Source: Ferrovibrio sp. (GTDB lineage: Bacteria > Pseudomonadota > Alphaproteobacteria > Ferrovibrionales > Ferrovibrionaceae). Taken from it: 64,000 nucleotides of DNA. The notes beneath the pieces were generated by a model. That model saw nothing but the letters and a program-made list of their open reading frames with translations. It was not told the DNA's origin and made no database searches. The DNA lies in NCBI GenBank assembly GCA_017991315.1, contig JAGOQS010000001.1, forward strand, positions 806,001 through 870,000, read 5' to 3'. A program made the translations under genes and the position numbers. This document shows, piece after piece, positions 9,948 to 21,820 of the stretch (its first letter is position 1; each line of letters starts with the position of its first letter).

Positions 9948-11325
9948 CATTCTGATTGTCGATGACGAAGCGGATATCCGCAACCTGATCGCTGGCATCC
10001 TGGAGGATGAGGGTTATGAAACCCGCATGGCCGGCGATTCCGATGCCGCTCTCCGCGAAGTTGACTCCCGCCGCCCCAGTGCCGTGATCCTTGATATCTG
10101 GTTGCAGGGTAGCAGGCTCGATGGCCTGGAAATCCTTGACCGCATCGCTCGCGATCATCCCAATGTGCCGGTGATCATCATTTCCGGTCATGGCAATATC
10201 GAAACCGCCGTGTCGGCGATCAAGCGTGGCGCCTACGATTACATCGAGAAGCCGTTCAAGAGCGACCGCCTGCTGCTGCTGGTGGAGCGCGCACTGGAGC
10301 AGGCCCGCCTGCGCCGCGAGAACGAGGAACTGCGCCAGCGTTCCGGCAGCATCACCGAGATGATCGGCCATTCGCCGGCGATCAACGCGCTGCGTCAGGC
10401 CGTGGATCGGGTGGCGCCAAGCAACAGCCGCGTGCTGATTTCCGGCCCGCCGGGTTCCGGCAAGGAACTGGTGGCGCGGCTGCTGCACGCCCGTTCGCGC
10501 CGTGCCGGTGGCCGGCTGGTGGCGCTGAATGCGGCGGCCATGACGCCGGACCGCATGGAAACCGAACTGTTCGGCGTTGAAGAGGCCAGCGGCGGCTCGC
10601 ATCGTGTCGGTGTGCTTGAAGAGGCCCATGGCGGCACGCTGTTTCTTGATGAAGTGGCTGACATGCCGCTGGAGACCCAGGCCAAGATCCTGCGCGTGCT
10701 GACCGAGCAGAGCTTCGAGCGCGTTGGTGGTCGCACCCGCGTGCAGGTGGACGTGCGCGTGGTCAGCGGCACCAGCCATGATCTTGCCGGCCGGGTGCAA
10801 CAGGGCCTGTTCCGCCAGGATCTCTATCATCGCCTCAATGTCGTGCCGCTGAAGGTGCCCGCGCTCCGCGACCGGCGCGAGGATATTCCCGAACTGGCCA
10901 AGTATTTCGTGCATTTCGAGGCCCAGCGTCAGGGCGTGCCGGAGCGTGAGCTGGCCGAGGATGCGCTGCTGGCGCTGCAATCGGCGGAATGGCCGGGCAA
11001 TGTGCGCGAGCTGCGCAATGCCGTGGCGCGGCTGCTGATCATGATGCCGGGCGAGCAGCGCGGCGCCATCCATGCCGACATGCTGCCGGCCGATCTTGGC
11101 GCAACGCCGCCAGTGGCTTTGCGGCCCGAGACCACCACGGAAGTGATGGCACTGCCGCTGCGCGATGCCCGCGAGGTGTTCGAGCGCGAATACCTGCTGG
11201 CGCAGATCACCCGCTTCGGCGGCAATGTTTCGCGCACCGCCAGCTTCATCGGCATGGAACGCTCCGCGCTGCACCGCAAGCTCAAGGCGCTGGGTGTTGC
11301 CAATCTCGACCGCAACGGCAGCTAG
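9937..11325 (+). CDS. ntrX: response regulator NtrX
   Basis: The 462-aa regulator has a receiver domain with Asp53 (VILDIWLQG), an AAA+ domain with Walker A GPPGSGKE (170-177), Walker [13 protein letters not shown], and a C-terminal Fis-type helix-turn-helix. The sigma-54 contact loop is missing: after LFG (211-213) the sequence is VEEASGGSHRVG where NtrC has HEKGAFTGA. The protein is therefore unlikely to activate sigma-54 promoters directly and probably acts as a conventional DNA-binding activator or repressor. The start overlaps the end of ntrY by 11 nt. Confidence 0.94.
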   Translation: MARDILIVDDEADIRNLIAGILEDEGYETRMAGDSDAALREVDSRRPSAVILDIWLQGSRLDGLEILDRIARDHPNVPVIIISGHGNIETAVSAIKRGAYDYIEKPFKSDRLLLLVERALEQARLRRENEELRQRSGSITEMIGHSPAINALRQAVDRVAPSNSRVLISGPPGSGKELVARLLHARSRRAGGRLVALNAAAMTPDRMETELFGVEEASGGSHRVGVLEEAHGGTLFLDEVADMPLETQAKILRVLTEQSFERVGGRTRVQVDVRVVSGTSHDLAGRVQQGLFRQDLYHRLNVVPLKVPALRDRREDIPELAKYFVHFEAQRQGVPERELAEDALLALQSAEWPGNVRELRNAVARLLIMMPGEQRGAIHADMLPADLGATPPVALRPETTTEVMALPLRDAREVFEREYLLAQITRFGGNVSRTASFIGMERSALHRKLKALGVANLDRNGS

Positions 11326-11376
11326 GCCATGAAGGTGATCGCGCCATGAAAGTCATCGCGCCATGAAAGTCATCGT
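11326..11376 (+). repeat. 17-bp tandem repeat over the trkA start, with two 6-codon mini-cistrons
   Basis: Three copies of GCCATGAAAGTCATCGC lie head to tail (11326-11342, 11343-11359, 11360-11376). The first differs from the second at two positions and the third at its last base. Because 17 is not a multiple of three, the first two ATGs (11329, 11346) each open a reading frame MKVIAP followed by TGA, and each TGA overlaps the next ATG as ATGA. The third ATG (11363) starts trkA. Translation into trkA may therefore pass through two coupled mini-cistrons. Confidence 0.75.
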
Positions 11377-12736
11377 TTGTGGCGCCGGCCTGGTTGGCAC
11401 CACCATCGCCCGGCAGCTTGCTGCCGAGGGCAATGAGGTGACGGTGATCGACCAGTCGGCGGAGCAGGCGCATAAGGTCGCCGAGACCTACGATCTCCGC
11501 TCCATTGTCGGCCATGCCTCGCATCCGGATGTGCTGGACCGTGCCGGTGCCGCCGATGCCGACATGCTGATCGCGGTGACCTATGCCGACGAGGTCAACA
11601 TGATCGCCTGCGAGGTCGGCCGCGCCATTTTCAAGGTGCCGACCAAGATCGCCCGTATCCGCGCCCAGAGCTATCTGAAGCCGGAATGGTCCGATCTGTT
11701 CAATGGCGAGAATATCTCCATTGACTACATCATCTCGCCGGAAATCGAGGTGGCGCGCGCGATTCACCGCCGCATCCTGACGCCCGGCGCCTTCGACATG
11801 ATTCCCTTCGCAGGTGACCGTCTGCGCCTGATCGGCGTGCGCCTGGAAGAAGAATGCCCGGTGCTGAACACGCCGCTGCGCCAGCTTACCGAGCTGTTCC
11901 CGGACCTCAACATCAATGTCTGCGGCATCGTGCGCAACGACGAGATGATCGTGCCCGAGGCCGACGATCACATGGAGGCGGGCGACGAAATCTATTTTCT
12001 CGCCATGACCAGCCATGTGCAGCGCGCCATGCGGCTGTTTGGCCATGAGGAGCGCGAGGCGCGGCGTATCGTTCTGGCCGGCGGCGGCAATATCGGCCTG
12101 TTCCTGGCACGTGAGATCGAGGCACAGAAATCCGTCAAGCTGAAGCTCATCGAGGCCAATCGTGCCCGTGCCGAAAGCATTGCCGGCCAGTTGCAGGATA
12201 CCGTGGTGATCCAGGGCGATACGCTCGACATGGATATTCTGAATGAGGCCAAGATCTCGCGCGCCGAGGCAATCATTGCGCTGACCAATGATGACGAAGT
12301 GAATATCCTCGCTTCCCTGCTTGCCAAGCGTGCCGGCTGCCAGCGTGCCATCACCCTGGTGAACAATCCGGCCTATGAGAACCTGATCGGCTCGCTGGGT
12401 ATCGATGTGGTGGTCAATCCGCGTTCCACTACCGTATCTTCGATCCTGCAGCATGTGCGGCGCGGCCGTATCCGCGGCGTTTACAGCCTGCGTGATGGCG
12501 CGGCGGAAGTAGTGGAGGCGGTGGCGATCCAGACCAGCGCATTGGTGGGCAAGCCGTTGCGTGAGTTGAAGCTGCCTGTCGGCATTATGATCGGCGCCAT
12601 CGTGCGCGGTGAGGATGTGGAAATCGCGCGCGGCGATTCCGAGATCGAGGCCGGCGACCGGCTGATCCTGTTCGCGCGCAAGGATGCGGTGAAGAAGGTC
12701 GAGAAGCTCTTCGCCGTGCGGCTTGAATTCTTCTGA
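11363..12736 (+). CDS. trkA: Trk potassium uptake regulator TrkA
   Basis: The 457-aa cytosolic protein has the duplicated RCK architecture: an N-terminal Rossmann unit (MKVIVCGAGLVGTTIA) with its RCK_C domain, then a second unit (RRIVLAGGGNIGLFLAREIE) with its own RCK_C. TrkA binds NAD(H) and gates TrkH/TrkG potassium channels, which are not in this window. It sits downstream of ntrX, an arrangement often seen in Rhodospirillales. The start is the third ATG of a 17-bp tandem repeat. Confidence 0.95.
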   Translation: MKVIVCGAGLVGTTIARQLAAEGNEVTVIDQSAEQAHKVAETYDLRSIVGHASHPDVLDRAGAADADMLIAVTYADEVNMIACEVGRAIFKVPTKIARIRAQSYLKPEWSDLFNGENISIDYIISPEIEVARAIHRRILTPGAFDMIPFAGDRLRLIGVRLEEECPVLNTPLRQLTELFPDLNINVCGIVRNDEMIVPEADDHMEAGDEIYFLAMTSHVQRAMRLFGHEEREARRIVLAGGGNIGLFLAREIEAQKSVKLKLIEANRARAESIAGQLQDTVVIQGDTLDMDILNEAKISRAEAIIALTNDDEVNILASLLAKRAGCQRAITLVNNPAYENLIGSLGIDVVVNPRSTTVSSILQHVRRGRIRGVYSLRDGAAEVVEAVAIQTSALVGKPLRELKLPVGIMIGAIVRGEDVEIARGDSEIEAGDRLILFARKDAVKKVEKLFAVRLEFF

Positions 12737-12753
12737 TCCGTGGAGATATCGCG

Positions 12754-13647
12754 ATGTCGCGCGTTGCTTATGTCAATGGCCGTTACCAGCCCTATCGCAA
12801 TGCCATGGTGCATGTGGAGGATCGCGGCTTCCAGTTCGCCGATGGCGTTTATGAAGTGATCGCGGTGATCGGTGGCCGGATGGTGGATGCCGAGGGCCAT
12901 ATCGTACGGCTGGAGCGCAACCTCGATGAGCTGCGCATCGCGCATCCGATGAGCCGGGCCGCACTGCAGGTGGTGTTCGAGGAGACTATCCGCCGCAACC
13001 GGGTCGATTTCGGCAGCATCTATGTGCAGGTGACGCGCGGTGCAGCGCGCCGCGATTTCCCATTCCCGGCTGGTGTGCGCCCAACCCTGGTGGCCATCGC
13101 CAAGCCGCTGGACCGTGCCAAGATCGCCGCCAATGCCGCCAAGGGTGTCGCCGCCATCACCACGCGCGATCAGCGCTGGGCCCGCTGCGACATCAAGAGT
13201 GTCGGCCTGCTGCCGGCGGCGCTGGCCAAGCAGCAAGCCAAGGAAGCCGGCGCCTTCGAGGCCTGGCTGGTGGATGGCGAGGGCAGGGTGACGGAGGGCT
13301 CGTCCTCCAATGCCTGGATCGTCACCAAGGATGGCGCGCTGGTCACCCGCCAGCTCGATAATGGCATCCTCAGCGGCATCACCCGCTCGGCCATCCTGGC
13401 CCTGGCCAAGGCGGAGGGATTGAAGATCGAGCAGCGTGCTTTCACGCCCGCCGAGGCCTATGAGGCGCGGGAAGCCTTCGTCACTTCCACCACGGCCTTT
13501 CTGATGCCGGTGACCAGTCTGGATGGCAGACCGATCGGCAATGGCGCGCCGGGCCTGCTTTCAGGAAAAATCCGTGCGCTTTATGAGGTTTATGCCGATT
13601 CTCAGGCGGCTGGCGAATTGCCTTCCGCGCCCTATCTTTCCCCCTGA
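12754..13647 (+). CDS. dat: class IV aminotransferase, D-amino-acid transaminase type
   Basis: The 297-aa fold-type IV PLP enzyme has the catalytic Lys148 in CDIKSVGLLP, the conserved VEDRGFQFADGVYE segment near residue 20, and VTEGSSSNAW plus the NGILSGITR segment that contact the cofactor. The sequence resembles D-amino-acid transaminases, which make D-Glu or D-Ala from 2-oxo acids, more than branched-chain aminotransferases, but substrate cannot be fixed from motifs. It lies 17 nt after trkA, probably in the same transcript. Confidence 0.82.
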   Translation: MSRVAYVNGRYQPYRNAMVHVEDRGFQFADGVYEVIAVIGGRMVDAEGHIVRLERNLDELRIAHPMSRAALQVVFEETIRRNRVDFGSIYVQVTRGAARRDFPFPAGVRPTLVAIAKPLDRAKIAANAAKGVAAITTRDQRWARCDIKSVGLLPAALAKQQAKEAGAFEAWLVDGEGRVTEGSSSNAWIVTKDGALVTRQLDNGILSGITRSAILALAKAEGLKIEQRAFTPAEAYEAREAFVTSTTAFLMPVTSLDGRPIGNGAPGLLSGKIRALYEVYADSQAAGELPSAPYLSP

Positions 13648-13721
13648 AACACTCCCTGGCCGCTGCATTATGTTGCAGTGCGGCATGGCGTCGCGGGGCT
13701 GCACCCGGCAGGGTTGGGCCA

Positions 13722-13749
13722 TTGTTTTGCCATACTTCGTATCTATGTT
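13722..13749 (+). promoter_or_regulatory. candidate hfq promoter
   Basis: TTGTTT at 13722-13727 and TATGTT at 13744-13749 are separated by 16 nt and resemble a weak sigma-70 promoter upstream of hfq. Other pairings are possible in this AT-rich patch, so the assignment is tentative. A small inverted repeat (CTGCA and TGCAG near 13660-13677) lies further upstream. Confidence 0.3.
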
Positions 13750-13805
13750 AGCACTATGGGTATTGCACGGTCGGCAACTTGTTAGCCGCGCCGTTCTTTC
13801 GGCAA

Positions 13806-13857
13806 ACCCGACAACAAAAACAAGAACGCGATAACAACAACAAACAAAAAAGAAAGG
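13806..13857 (+). promoter_or_regulatory. ACA/AAC-rich hfq 5' leader
   Basis: The leader just upstream of hfq is almost free of T and consists of runs such as ACAACAAAAACAAGAAC and ATAACAACAACAAACAAA, ending in AAAGAAAGG that serves as the ribosome-binding site. Repeated A-R-N / A-A-N triplets are the known RNA target of the Hfq distal face. The composition contrasts sharply with the surrounding GC-rich genome, which suggests autoregulation by Hfq binding to its own mRNA; this is an inference. Confidence 0.5.
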
Positions 13858-13864
13858 TCCAACG

Positions 13865-14164
13865 ATGGCCGCCGAAAAGCCGCAAAACGTCCAAGACGTT
13901 TTCCTCAACCACATCCGCAAGACCAAGACCCCGGTCACCGTCTTCCTCGTCAATGGCGTGAAGCTGCAGGGCATCATCAGCTGGTTCGACAATTTCTCGG
14001 TGCTGCTGCGCCGCGATGGTCACATGCAGCTGGTCTACAAGCATGCCATCTCCACCGTGATGCCGTCTGGCCCGATCCAGCTGTTCGACCCGGCCGCCCA
14101 GGGTGGCGCTGGCGGCGCGCAGGGTGGTTCGGCTGGTGGCGCCGCTGGCGGGCACCACGACTGA
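13865..14164 (+). CDS. hfq: RNA chaperone Hfq
   Basis: The 99-aa protein has the Sm1 and Sm2 motifs of Hfq ([20 protein letters not shown], then [12 protein letters not shown]), including the Tyr-Lys-His that lines the proximal uridine pocket. A Gly/Ala-rich tail of about 25 residues ending GHHD follows the core. Hfq is a hexameric chaperone for small RNA pairing and, in alphaproteobacteria, also influences nitrogen control. It is followed directly by hflX, the usual order. Confidence 0.97.
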   Translation: MAAEKPQNVQDVFLNHIRKTKTPVTVFLVNGVKLQGIISWFDNFSVLLRRDGHMQLVYKHAISTVMPSGPIQLFDPAAQGGAGGAQGGSAGGAAGGHHD

Positions 14165-14168
14165 TCCC

Positions 14169-15479
14169 TTGAGCGATCAAACCGCGAGCCCGTCCGGCGG
14201 CAATGGCGCCGGACGGGCACTGGTCATCCATCCTGTTCTGAAGGGCGCCGCGCCCGAGAAGCGACAGCCGGAAGCCCGGTTGGCGGAGGCTGTCGGCTTG
14301 ACTCGCGCCATCGACCTCGAGGTGCGCCATGCCGAGGTGATCAACGTCTCGGCATGGCGGCCCGGCACCCTGATCGGGCCGGGCAAGGTTGAGGAACTGG
14401 CGCAGCTTATCCAGGAGCAGCCGGTGGATGTGGTGGTGGTGGATGCCGCTGTCACGCCGGTGCAGCAGCGCAATCTCGAGCGTGGCCTGAAGACCAAGGT
14501 GATCGACCGTACTGGCCTGATCCTCGAGATCTTCGGTGCCCGCGCTCGCACGCGCGAGGGCCGGCTGCAGGTCGAGTTGGCGCATCTCACCTATCAGCGC
14601 TCGCGCCTGGTGCGGTCCTGGACCCACCTTGAGCGCCAGCGCGGCGGCTTCGGCTTCCTCGGCGGCCCTGGCGAAAGCCAGCTTGAAATGGACCGCCGCA
14701 TCATCGGCGACCGCATCACCCGCATCAAGGCGGAGCTGGAACATGTGGTGACGACGCGTGGCCTGCACCGCCGCGCACGCCAGAAGGTGCCTTATCCGGT
14801 GGTCGCCCTGGTCGGCTATACCAATGCCGGCAAATCCACGCTGTTCAACCGCCTGACCCGCGCCGACGTGTTCGCCAAGGACCTGCTGTTCGCGACGCTG
14901 GATCCGACCATGCGCGTGGTGAAGCTGCCCTCGGGCCGCAAGGTGATCCTGTCCGATACCGTGGGTTTCATCTCCGATCTCCCGACCCATCTGGTTGCCG
15001 CCTTCCGCGCCACCCTGGAAGAGGTGGTGGCCGCCGACCTGGTGCTGCATGTGCGCGACATGGCGCATCCCGACTGGGCGGCACAGGGCAGCGATGTGGA
15101 TGCCGTACTGGCCTCCCTCGGCATCACCGACACTTCCGGTCACAAGCTGATGCAGGCCTGGAACAAGATCGACCAGATGGAGCCGGAAGCCCGCGAGACG
15201 CTGCTGAATCAGGCCGAGCGGCAGGATGAGGTGGTGGCGATTTCGGCTCTGGATGGCAGCGGCTGCGACCTGCTGTTGGCCCGCATCGACGCCCGGCTTG
15301 GCGATGACCGGGTGGAGTTGGACCTGACGCTGCCGGCCGCCGATGGCGCCGCGCTGGCCTGGCTGCATCGCCACGGCGAGGTGCGCAGCATGGCGGAGAA
15401 GGACGGGGAACTGCATCTGGCGGTCAGCCTCAGTCCCGGCGAGTATGGCCGCTGGCAGAAGCGGCAGCAGGGAGCTTAG
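14169..15479 (+). CDS. hflX: GTPase HflX
   Basis: The 436-aa GTPase has an N-terminal HflX domain (about 1-175, with GPGKVEEL and a glycine-rich GGFGFLGGPGESQLE loop) and a Ras-like G domain (G1 GYTNAGKSTL, G3 DTVGFI, G4 NKID). HflX binds 50S or 70S ribosomes and rescues stalled or heat-damaged ones. The in-frame ORF extends upstream into hfq, but the TTG at 14169, 4 nt after the hfq stop, is the most reasonable start. Start confidence is moderate. Confidence 0.92.
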   Translation: MSDQTASPSGGNGAGRALVIHPVLKGAAPEKRQPEARLAEAVGLTRAIDLEVRHAEVINVSAWRPGTLIGPGKVEELAQLIQEQPVDVVVVDAAVTPVQQRNLERGLKTKVIDRTGLILEIFGARARTREGRLQVELAHLTYQRSRLVRSWTHLERQRGGFGFLGGPGESQLEMDRRIIGDRITRIKAELEHVVTTRGLHRRARQKVPYPVVALVGYTNAGKSTLFNRLTRADVFAKDLLFATLDPTMRVVKLPSGRKVILSDTVGFISDLPTHLVAAFRATLEEVVAADLVLHVRDMAHPDWAAQGSDVDAVLASLGITDTSGHKLMQAWNKIDQMEPEARETLLNQAERQDEVVAISALDGSGCDLLLARIDARLGDDRVELDLTLPAADGAALAWLHRHGEVRSMAEKDGELHLAVSLSPGEYGRWQKRQQGA

Positions 15480-15481
15480 GG

Positions 15482-16303
15482 ATGATCGACATGTCGGCGG
15501 TGAACCGCCTGCTGGTGGAGGCGGCGAAGAAAACCATCCTGCCGCATTTTCGCCAGCTCAAGGCCGGCGAGGTGGATACCAAGGCCGGGCCGCATGATGT
15601 CGTCACTGTTGCCGACCGTGCCGCCGAAGCCTGGCTTGGCCCGAAGCTGAAGGCATTGGCGCCGGATTCCGTGATTGTCGGCGAGGAAGCCGCCAGTGCC
15701 GATGAAAGCGTGATGGAAGCCCTGCGCCGCCCGGGCATTGCCTGGCTGATCGATCCGGTGGATGGCACGGCCAATTTTGCCGTCGGCTCGGCCTTGTTCG
15801 CCGTCATGGTTACCATGGTGCGCGATGGCGAGGCGGAGGCGAGCTGGATTCACGATCCGGTGCGTGGCGTCACCGCCATGGCGCGACGCGGGCATGGCGC
15901 CTGGATGCTGGAAGCCGATGGGACAGAGCGGCGTTTCCAGTTATCGAAACCCGCCAGCCTGGCGCATCTCTCAGGCGCGCCGAATATCCGCTATGGCGAG
16001 CGCGATTTCGCCGCACGCATCGCGCATCGGCTCGATCGCACCGCGGGTGTGTTCATCCTGCGCTGTGCCGGCCAGGAATACATGGCCATTGCCGAAGGGC
16101 ACATCCATTACGCGCTCTATAACCGCGCCTTGCCCTGGGATCATGCTGCCGGCTGCCTGCTGATCGAGGAAGCCGGAGGGGTGGCGAAGCGGCTGGATGG
16201 CAGCCGGTATCGCGCCGCCGACAAGCCCTGGGGCAGCCCGCTTGTCGTGGCCTGCGGCGACGATGCTTGGAACTGGCTGAAATCAGGCGTTTTTGACCCC
16301 TGA
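15482..16303 (+). CDS. inositol monophosphatase family phosphatase
   Basis: The 273-aa protein has the magnesium-dependent sugar phosphatase signatures: VGEEA, WLIDPVDGTANFA (metal-binding Asp-x-Asp-Gly-Thr) and the C-terminal WDHAAGCLLIEEAGG. Possible substrates are inositol-1-phosphate, histidinol phosphate or another sugar phosphate; none can be chosen from motifs. The start is 2 nt after hflX, so it is co-transcribed. Confidence 0.88.
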   Translation: MIDMSAVNRLLVEAAKKTILPHFRQLKAGEVDTKAGPHDVVTVADRAAEAWLGPKLKALAPDSVIVGEEAASADESVMEALRRPGIAWLIDPVDGTANFAVGSALFAVMVTMVRDGEAEASWIHDPVRGVTAMARRGHGAWMLEADGTERRFQLSKPASLAHLSGAPNIRYGERDFAARIAHRLDRTAGVFILRCAGQEYMAIAEGHIHYALYNRALPWDHAAGCLLIEEAGGVAKRLDGSRYRAADKPWGSPLVVACGDDAWNWLKSGVFDP

Positions 16304-16306
16304 TTT
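16280..16306 (+). terminator. possible terminator hairpin over the phosphatase stop codon
   Basis: AAATCAGG (16280-16287) and CCTGATTT (16299-16306) form an 8-bp stem with an 11-nt loop that contains TTTTT and spans the TGA at 16301-16303. A C-rich/G-rich pair (CCCCCCC...GGGGG, 16307-16324) follows. There is no clean U tract after the stem, so termination is only possible, not certain. Confidence 0.35.
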
Positions 16307-16446
16307 CCCCCCCTGTAAAGGGGGCCGCGGCGTTGCCCGGAGAAGCCCGGATATGCTAGTTTTCTCAGCCTGATTCCACCGCCGAAAACCGGGGCGAGTC
16401 GAGGCCATTTCCGCCTTGTTCCCGACCTTTACCCGGATCCCGTCCA

Positions 16447-19169
<2,723 letters not shown>

Positions 19170-19173
<4 letters not shown>

Positions 19174-19691
19174 GCAAGACCCGTATCGGTCTCTACCCGG
19201 GCACGTTCGATCCGGTTACCAAGGGCCATTACGACATCATCAAGCGCGCCGCCAAGCTGGTGGACAAGCTGGTGGTTGGCGTGGCGGTGAATGCCGGCAA
19301 GGGCCCACTTTTCTCGCTTGAAGAACGCGTCGCCATGGTGCGTGAGGAAATCGGGCCGCTGATGCCCGGCGCCACCGAATTCGAGGTCAAGCCGTTCTCC
19401 AACCTGCTGATGCATTTCGCCATGGATATCGGCGCGGCGGTAATCATCCGCGGCCTGCGCGCCGTGTCGGACTTCGAATACGAATTCCAGATGGTGGGCA
19501 TGAATGCCCGCCTCAATTCCGAAATCGAGACCGTGTTCCTCATGGCCTCGGATAACCACCAGTTCATCGCCTCGCGCCTGGTCAAGGAGATCGGCATGCT
19601 GGGCGGCGATGTGGCTCCCTTCGTGTCGCCGCGTGTCGCCGAGCGGCTGCTGGCGCGGGTTGCCGCGTTGAAGGAAGGCCGTTCCGAATGA
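19170..19691 (+). CDS. coaD: phosphopantetheine adenylyltransferase
   Basis: The 173-aa nucleotidyltransferase catalyses the fourth step of coenzyme A synthesis (4'-phosphopantetheine plus ATP to dephospho-CoA). The N-terminal [18 protein letters not shown] holds the nucleotide-binding T/H-x-G-H motif. [15 protein letters not shown] and the SRLVKEI segment near residue 130 are family signatures. It overlaps gyrA by 4 nt and the next cyclophilin by 4 nt. Confidence 0.96.
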
Positions 19692-20239
19692 TCCGCCGTC
19701 AGTTCCTGGTTGCCGCTGCCGCCCTTTGGGCTGCTCTGCCGTTTGCCGCCCGGGCGCAGGTGACGGACCCGGAGAATACGCTGTATCTCGACCTGGAATG
19801 GGGCCGCGTGGTCATCGCCATGCGCCCCGATCTGGCGCCGCGCCATGTGGCCCGGATCAAGGAACTGGTGCGCCAGGGCTTCTACGACGGGATCGTGTTC
19901 CACCGCGTGATCCGCGGCTTCATGGCGCAGGCCGGCGATCCCAACGGCCGAGGCGATGGCGGCTCGGGTCAGAAGCTGCCGGCTGAATTCAGTTCGCAGA
20001 GCCATGTGCGCGGCACCGTGTCGATGGCCCGCACCAACGATCCGAACAGCGCCGATAGCCAGTTCTTTATCTGCCTGGATGCCGCCACCTACCTTGACCG
20101 CCAGTACACGGTCTGGGGCAAGGTGGTGTCGGGCATGGAATTCGTTGACCGCATCAAGAAGGGCGCGCCGGGCAGCGGCATTGTCGATGGCCCTGACAAG
20201 ATCGTCCGCATGCGCGTCGCCGCCGACGTGAAATCCTGA
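19688..20239 (+). CDS. exported cyclophilin-type peptidylprolyl isomerase
   Basis: The 183-aa protein begins with a Sec signal peptide ([20 protein letters not shown], cleavage likely after ARA) followed by a compact cyclophilin domain. Motifs include [21 protein letters not shown] and [12 protein letters not shown]. It should catalyse cis-trans proline isomerisation in the periplasm. A cytosolic paralogue follows after 23 nt, so a gene duplication has split the two compartments. Confidence 0.92.
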   Translation: MIRRQFLVAAAALWAALPFAARAQVTDPENTLYLDLEWGRVVIAMRPDLAPRHVARIKELVRQGFYDGIVFHRVIRGFMAQAGDPNGRGDGGSGQKLPAEFSSQSHVRGTVSMARTNDPNSADSQFFICLDAATYLDRQYTVWGKVVSGMEFVDRIKKGAPGSGIVDGPDKIVRMRVAADVKS

Positions 20240-20262
20240 ACCTATAAGCCGGAGCCGCCACT

Positions 20263-20742
20263 ATGAGCGCCGATCTCGAGAACACCCTCTACCTCGAACT
20301 CAAGGATGGCCGCGTCACCATCGCCCTGCGCCCCGATCTGGCGCCGAAGCATGTGGCGCGGATCAAGGAATTGGCGCGGCAGCATTTCTATGATGGCCTC
20401 AAGTTCCATCGCGTGATCGATGGCTTCATGGCGCAGACCGGCTGCCCGCGCGGCACTGGCACCGGCGGCTCGGGCCAGAATCTCAAGGCCGAATTCAACA
20501 AGGAGTCGCATCAGCGCGGCACCTGTTCGATGGCCCGGGCGCAGAACCCGGATAGCGCCGACAGCCAGTTCTTCATCTGCTTCGACGATGCCAGCTTCCT
20601 TGATGGCCAGTATACCGTCTGGGGCCAGGTCATCGACGGCATGGAGCGCGTCGATGGCATCAAGAAGGGCGATCAGCGCAACAACGGCTCCGTGAGCGAT
20701 CCGGACAAGATCGTGTCGCTGCGCGTCGCCGCCGACGTCTGA
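20263..20742 (+). CDS. cytosolic cyclophilin-type peptidylprolyl isomerase
   Basis: The 159-aa cyclophilin has no signal peptide. It shares long stretches with the upstream paralogue ([47 protein letters not shown]). The catalytic Arg in FHRVI and the Gln-Phe-Phe-Ile segment are kept. It is probably a cytosolic protein-folding helper. Confidence 0.93.
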   Translation: MSADLENTLYLELKDGRVTIALRPDLAPKHVARIKELARQHFYDGLKFHRVIDGFMAQTGCPRGTGTGGSGQNLKAEFNKESHQRGTCSMARAQNPDSADSQFFICFDDASFLDGQYTVWGQVIDGMERVDGIKKGDQRNNGSVSDPDKIVSLRVAADV

Positions 20743-20773
20743 TCCGCCGGGCCTTGTGCCCGGCACTTGAACC

Positions 20774-21820
20774 ATGCTGGTCGACGACTTTGATTTTCCC
20801 CTGCCGGCGGCCCTGATCGCCGAGCGGCCTGTGTCGCCGCGCGATGCCGCGCGACTGCTGCTCTGGCCGTCTGATGGCCATGCGCATCATGTCCGCGACC
20901 TGCCGGATCTGCTGCGGCCGGGCGACCTGCTGGTGTTCAACGATACCAAGGTAATCCCGGCGCGGCTGTTCGGCCGCCGCGAGCGCGAGCCGCTGGTGGC
21001 GGTAGAAGTGCTGCTGCTCAAATCATTGGGCCAGCGACTATGGTCGGCGATGGCGCGACCGGCCCGCCGCCTCAAGCCGGGCGACCGGCTGCTGCTGGAT
21101 GGTGGTCTGGTCGCCGAGGTGGCCGAGCGGCTGCCCGGCGTCGATGGCCTGAGCCTGCGCATCGACCGCGAGGATGCCGACTTGCTGCCGCTGCTGGAGC
21201 GCGCCGGTGCCATGCCGTTGCCGCCCTATATCGTCGCCCAGCGCCCGGCGGATGCCCGCGACCATGCCGATTACCAGACTGTCTATGCAGCAAAGCCCGG
21301 CGCCGTGGCCGCGCCCACGGCAGGGCTGCATTTCACCCCGGAGCTGCTGCGCCGCCTGGAGCAGCGCGGCATCGGTCGTGCCACGGTGACGCTGCATGTC
21401 GGCGCCGGCACCTTCCTGCCGGTGAAAGCCGAGCGGGTGGAAGAACACCGCATGCATGCCGAATGGGGCGAGGTGGATGAGGCGGCGGCCCAAGCGATCC
21501 GTGCCGCCAAGGCGCAGGGCGGCCGCGTCGTGGCGGTCGGCACTACCAGCCTGCGGCTGCTGGAAACCGCGGCGCGCGAGCATGGCGATGTGCGGCCCTG
21601 GCGCGGCGATACCGATATCTTCATTACGCCCGGCTTTCGTTTCCGCGCCGTGGATGCGCTGATGACCAATTTCCACCTGCCGCGCTCCACCCTGGTCATG
21701 CTGGTGGCGGCCTTTGTCGGGCAGGAAGCGCAACGCGCCCTCTATGCCAGGGCCATTGCGGAAGGCTATCGTTTCTATTCCTACGGCGATTCCTCGCTGC
21801 TGTTCAGGGCTGCCTCATGA
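20774..21820 (+). CDS. queA: S-adenosylmethionine:tRNA ribosyltransferase-isomerase
   Basis: The 348-aa enzyme transfers and isomerises the ribosyl group of SAM onto 7-aminomethyl-7-deazaguanine in tRNA to give epoxyqueuosine. Signatures are [44 protein letters not shown] and [10 protein letters not shown]. It overlaps tgt by 4 nt; queA-tgt is a widespread queuosine operon. Confidence 0.96.
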   Translation: MLVDDFDFPLPAALIAERPVSPRDAARLLLWPSDGHAHHVRDLPDLLRPGDLLVFNDTKVIPARLFGRREREPLVAVEVLLLKSLGQRLWSAMARPARRLKPGDRLLLDGGLVAEVAERLPGVDGLSLRIDREDADLLPLLERAGAMPLPPYIVAQRPADARDHADYQTVYAAKPGAVAAPTAGLHFTPELLRRLEQRGIGRATVTLHVGAGTFLPVKAERVEEHRMHAEWGEVDEAAAQAIRAAKAQGGRVVAVGTTSLRLLETAAREHGDVRPWRGDTDIFITPGFRFRAVDALMTNFHLPRSTLVMLVAAFVGQEAQRALYARAIAEGYRFYSYGDSSLLFRAAS

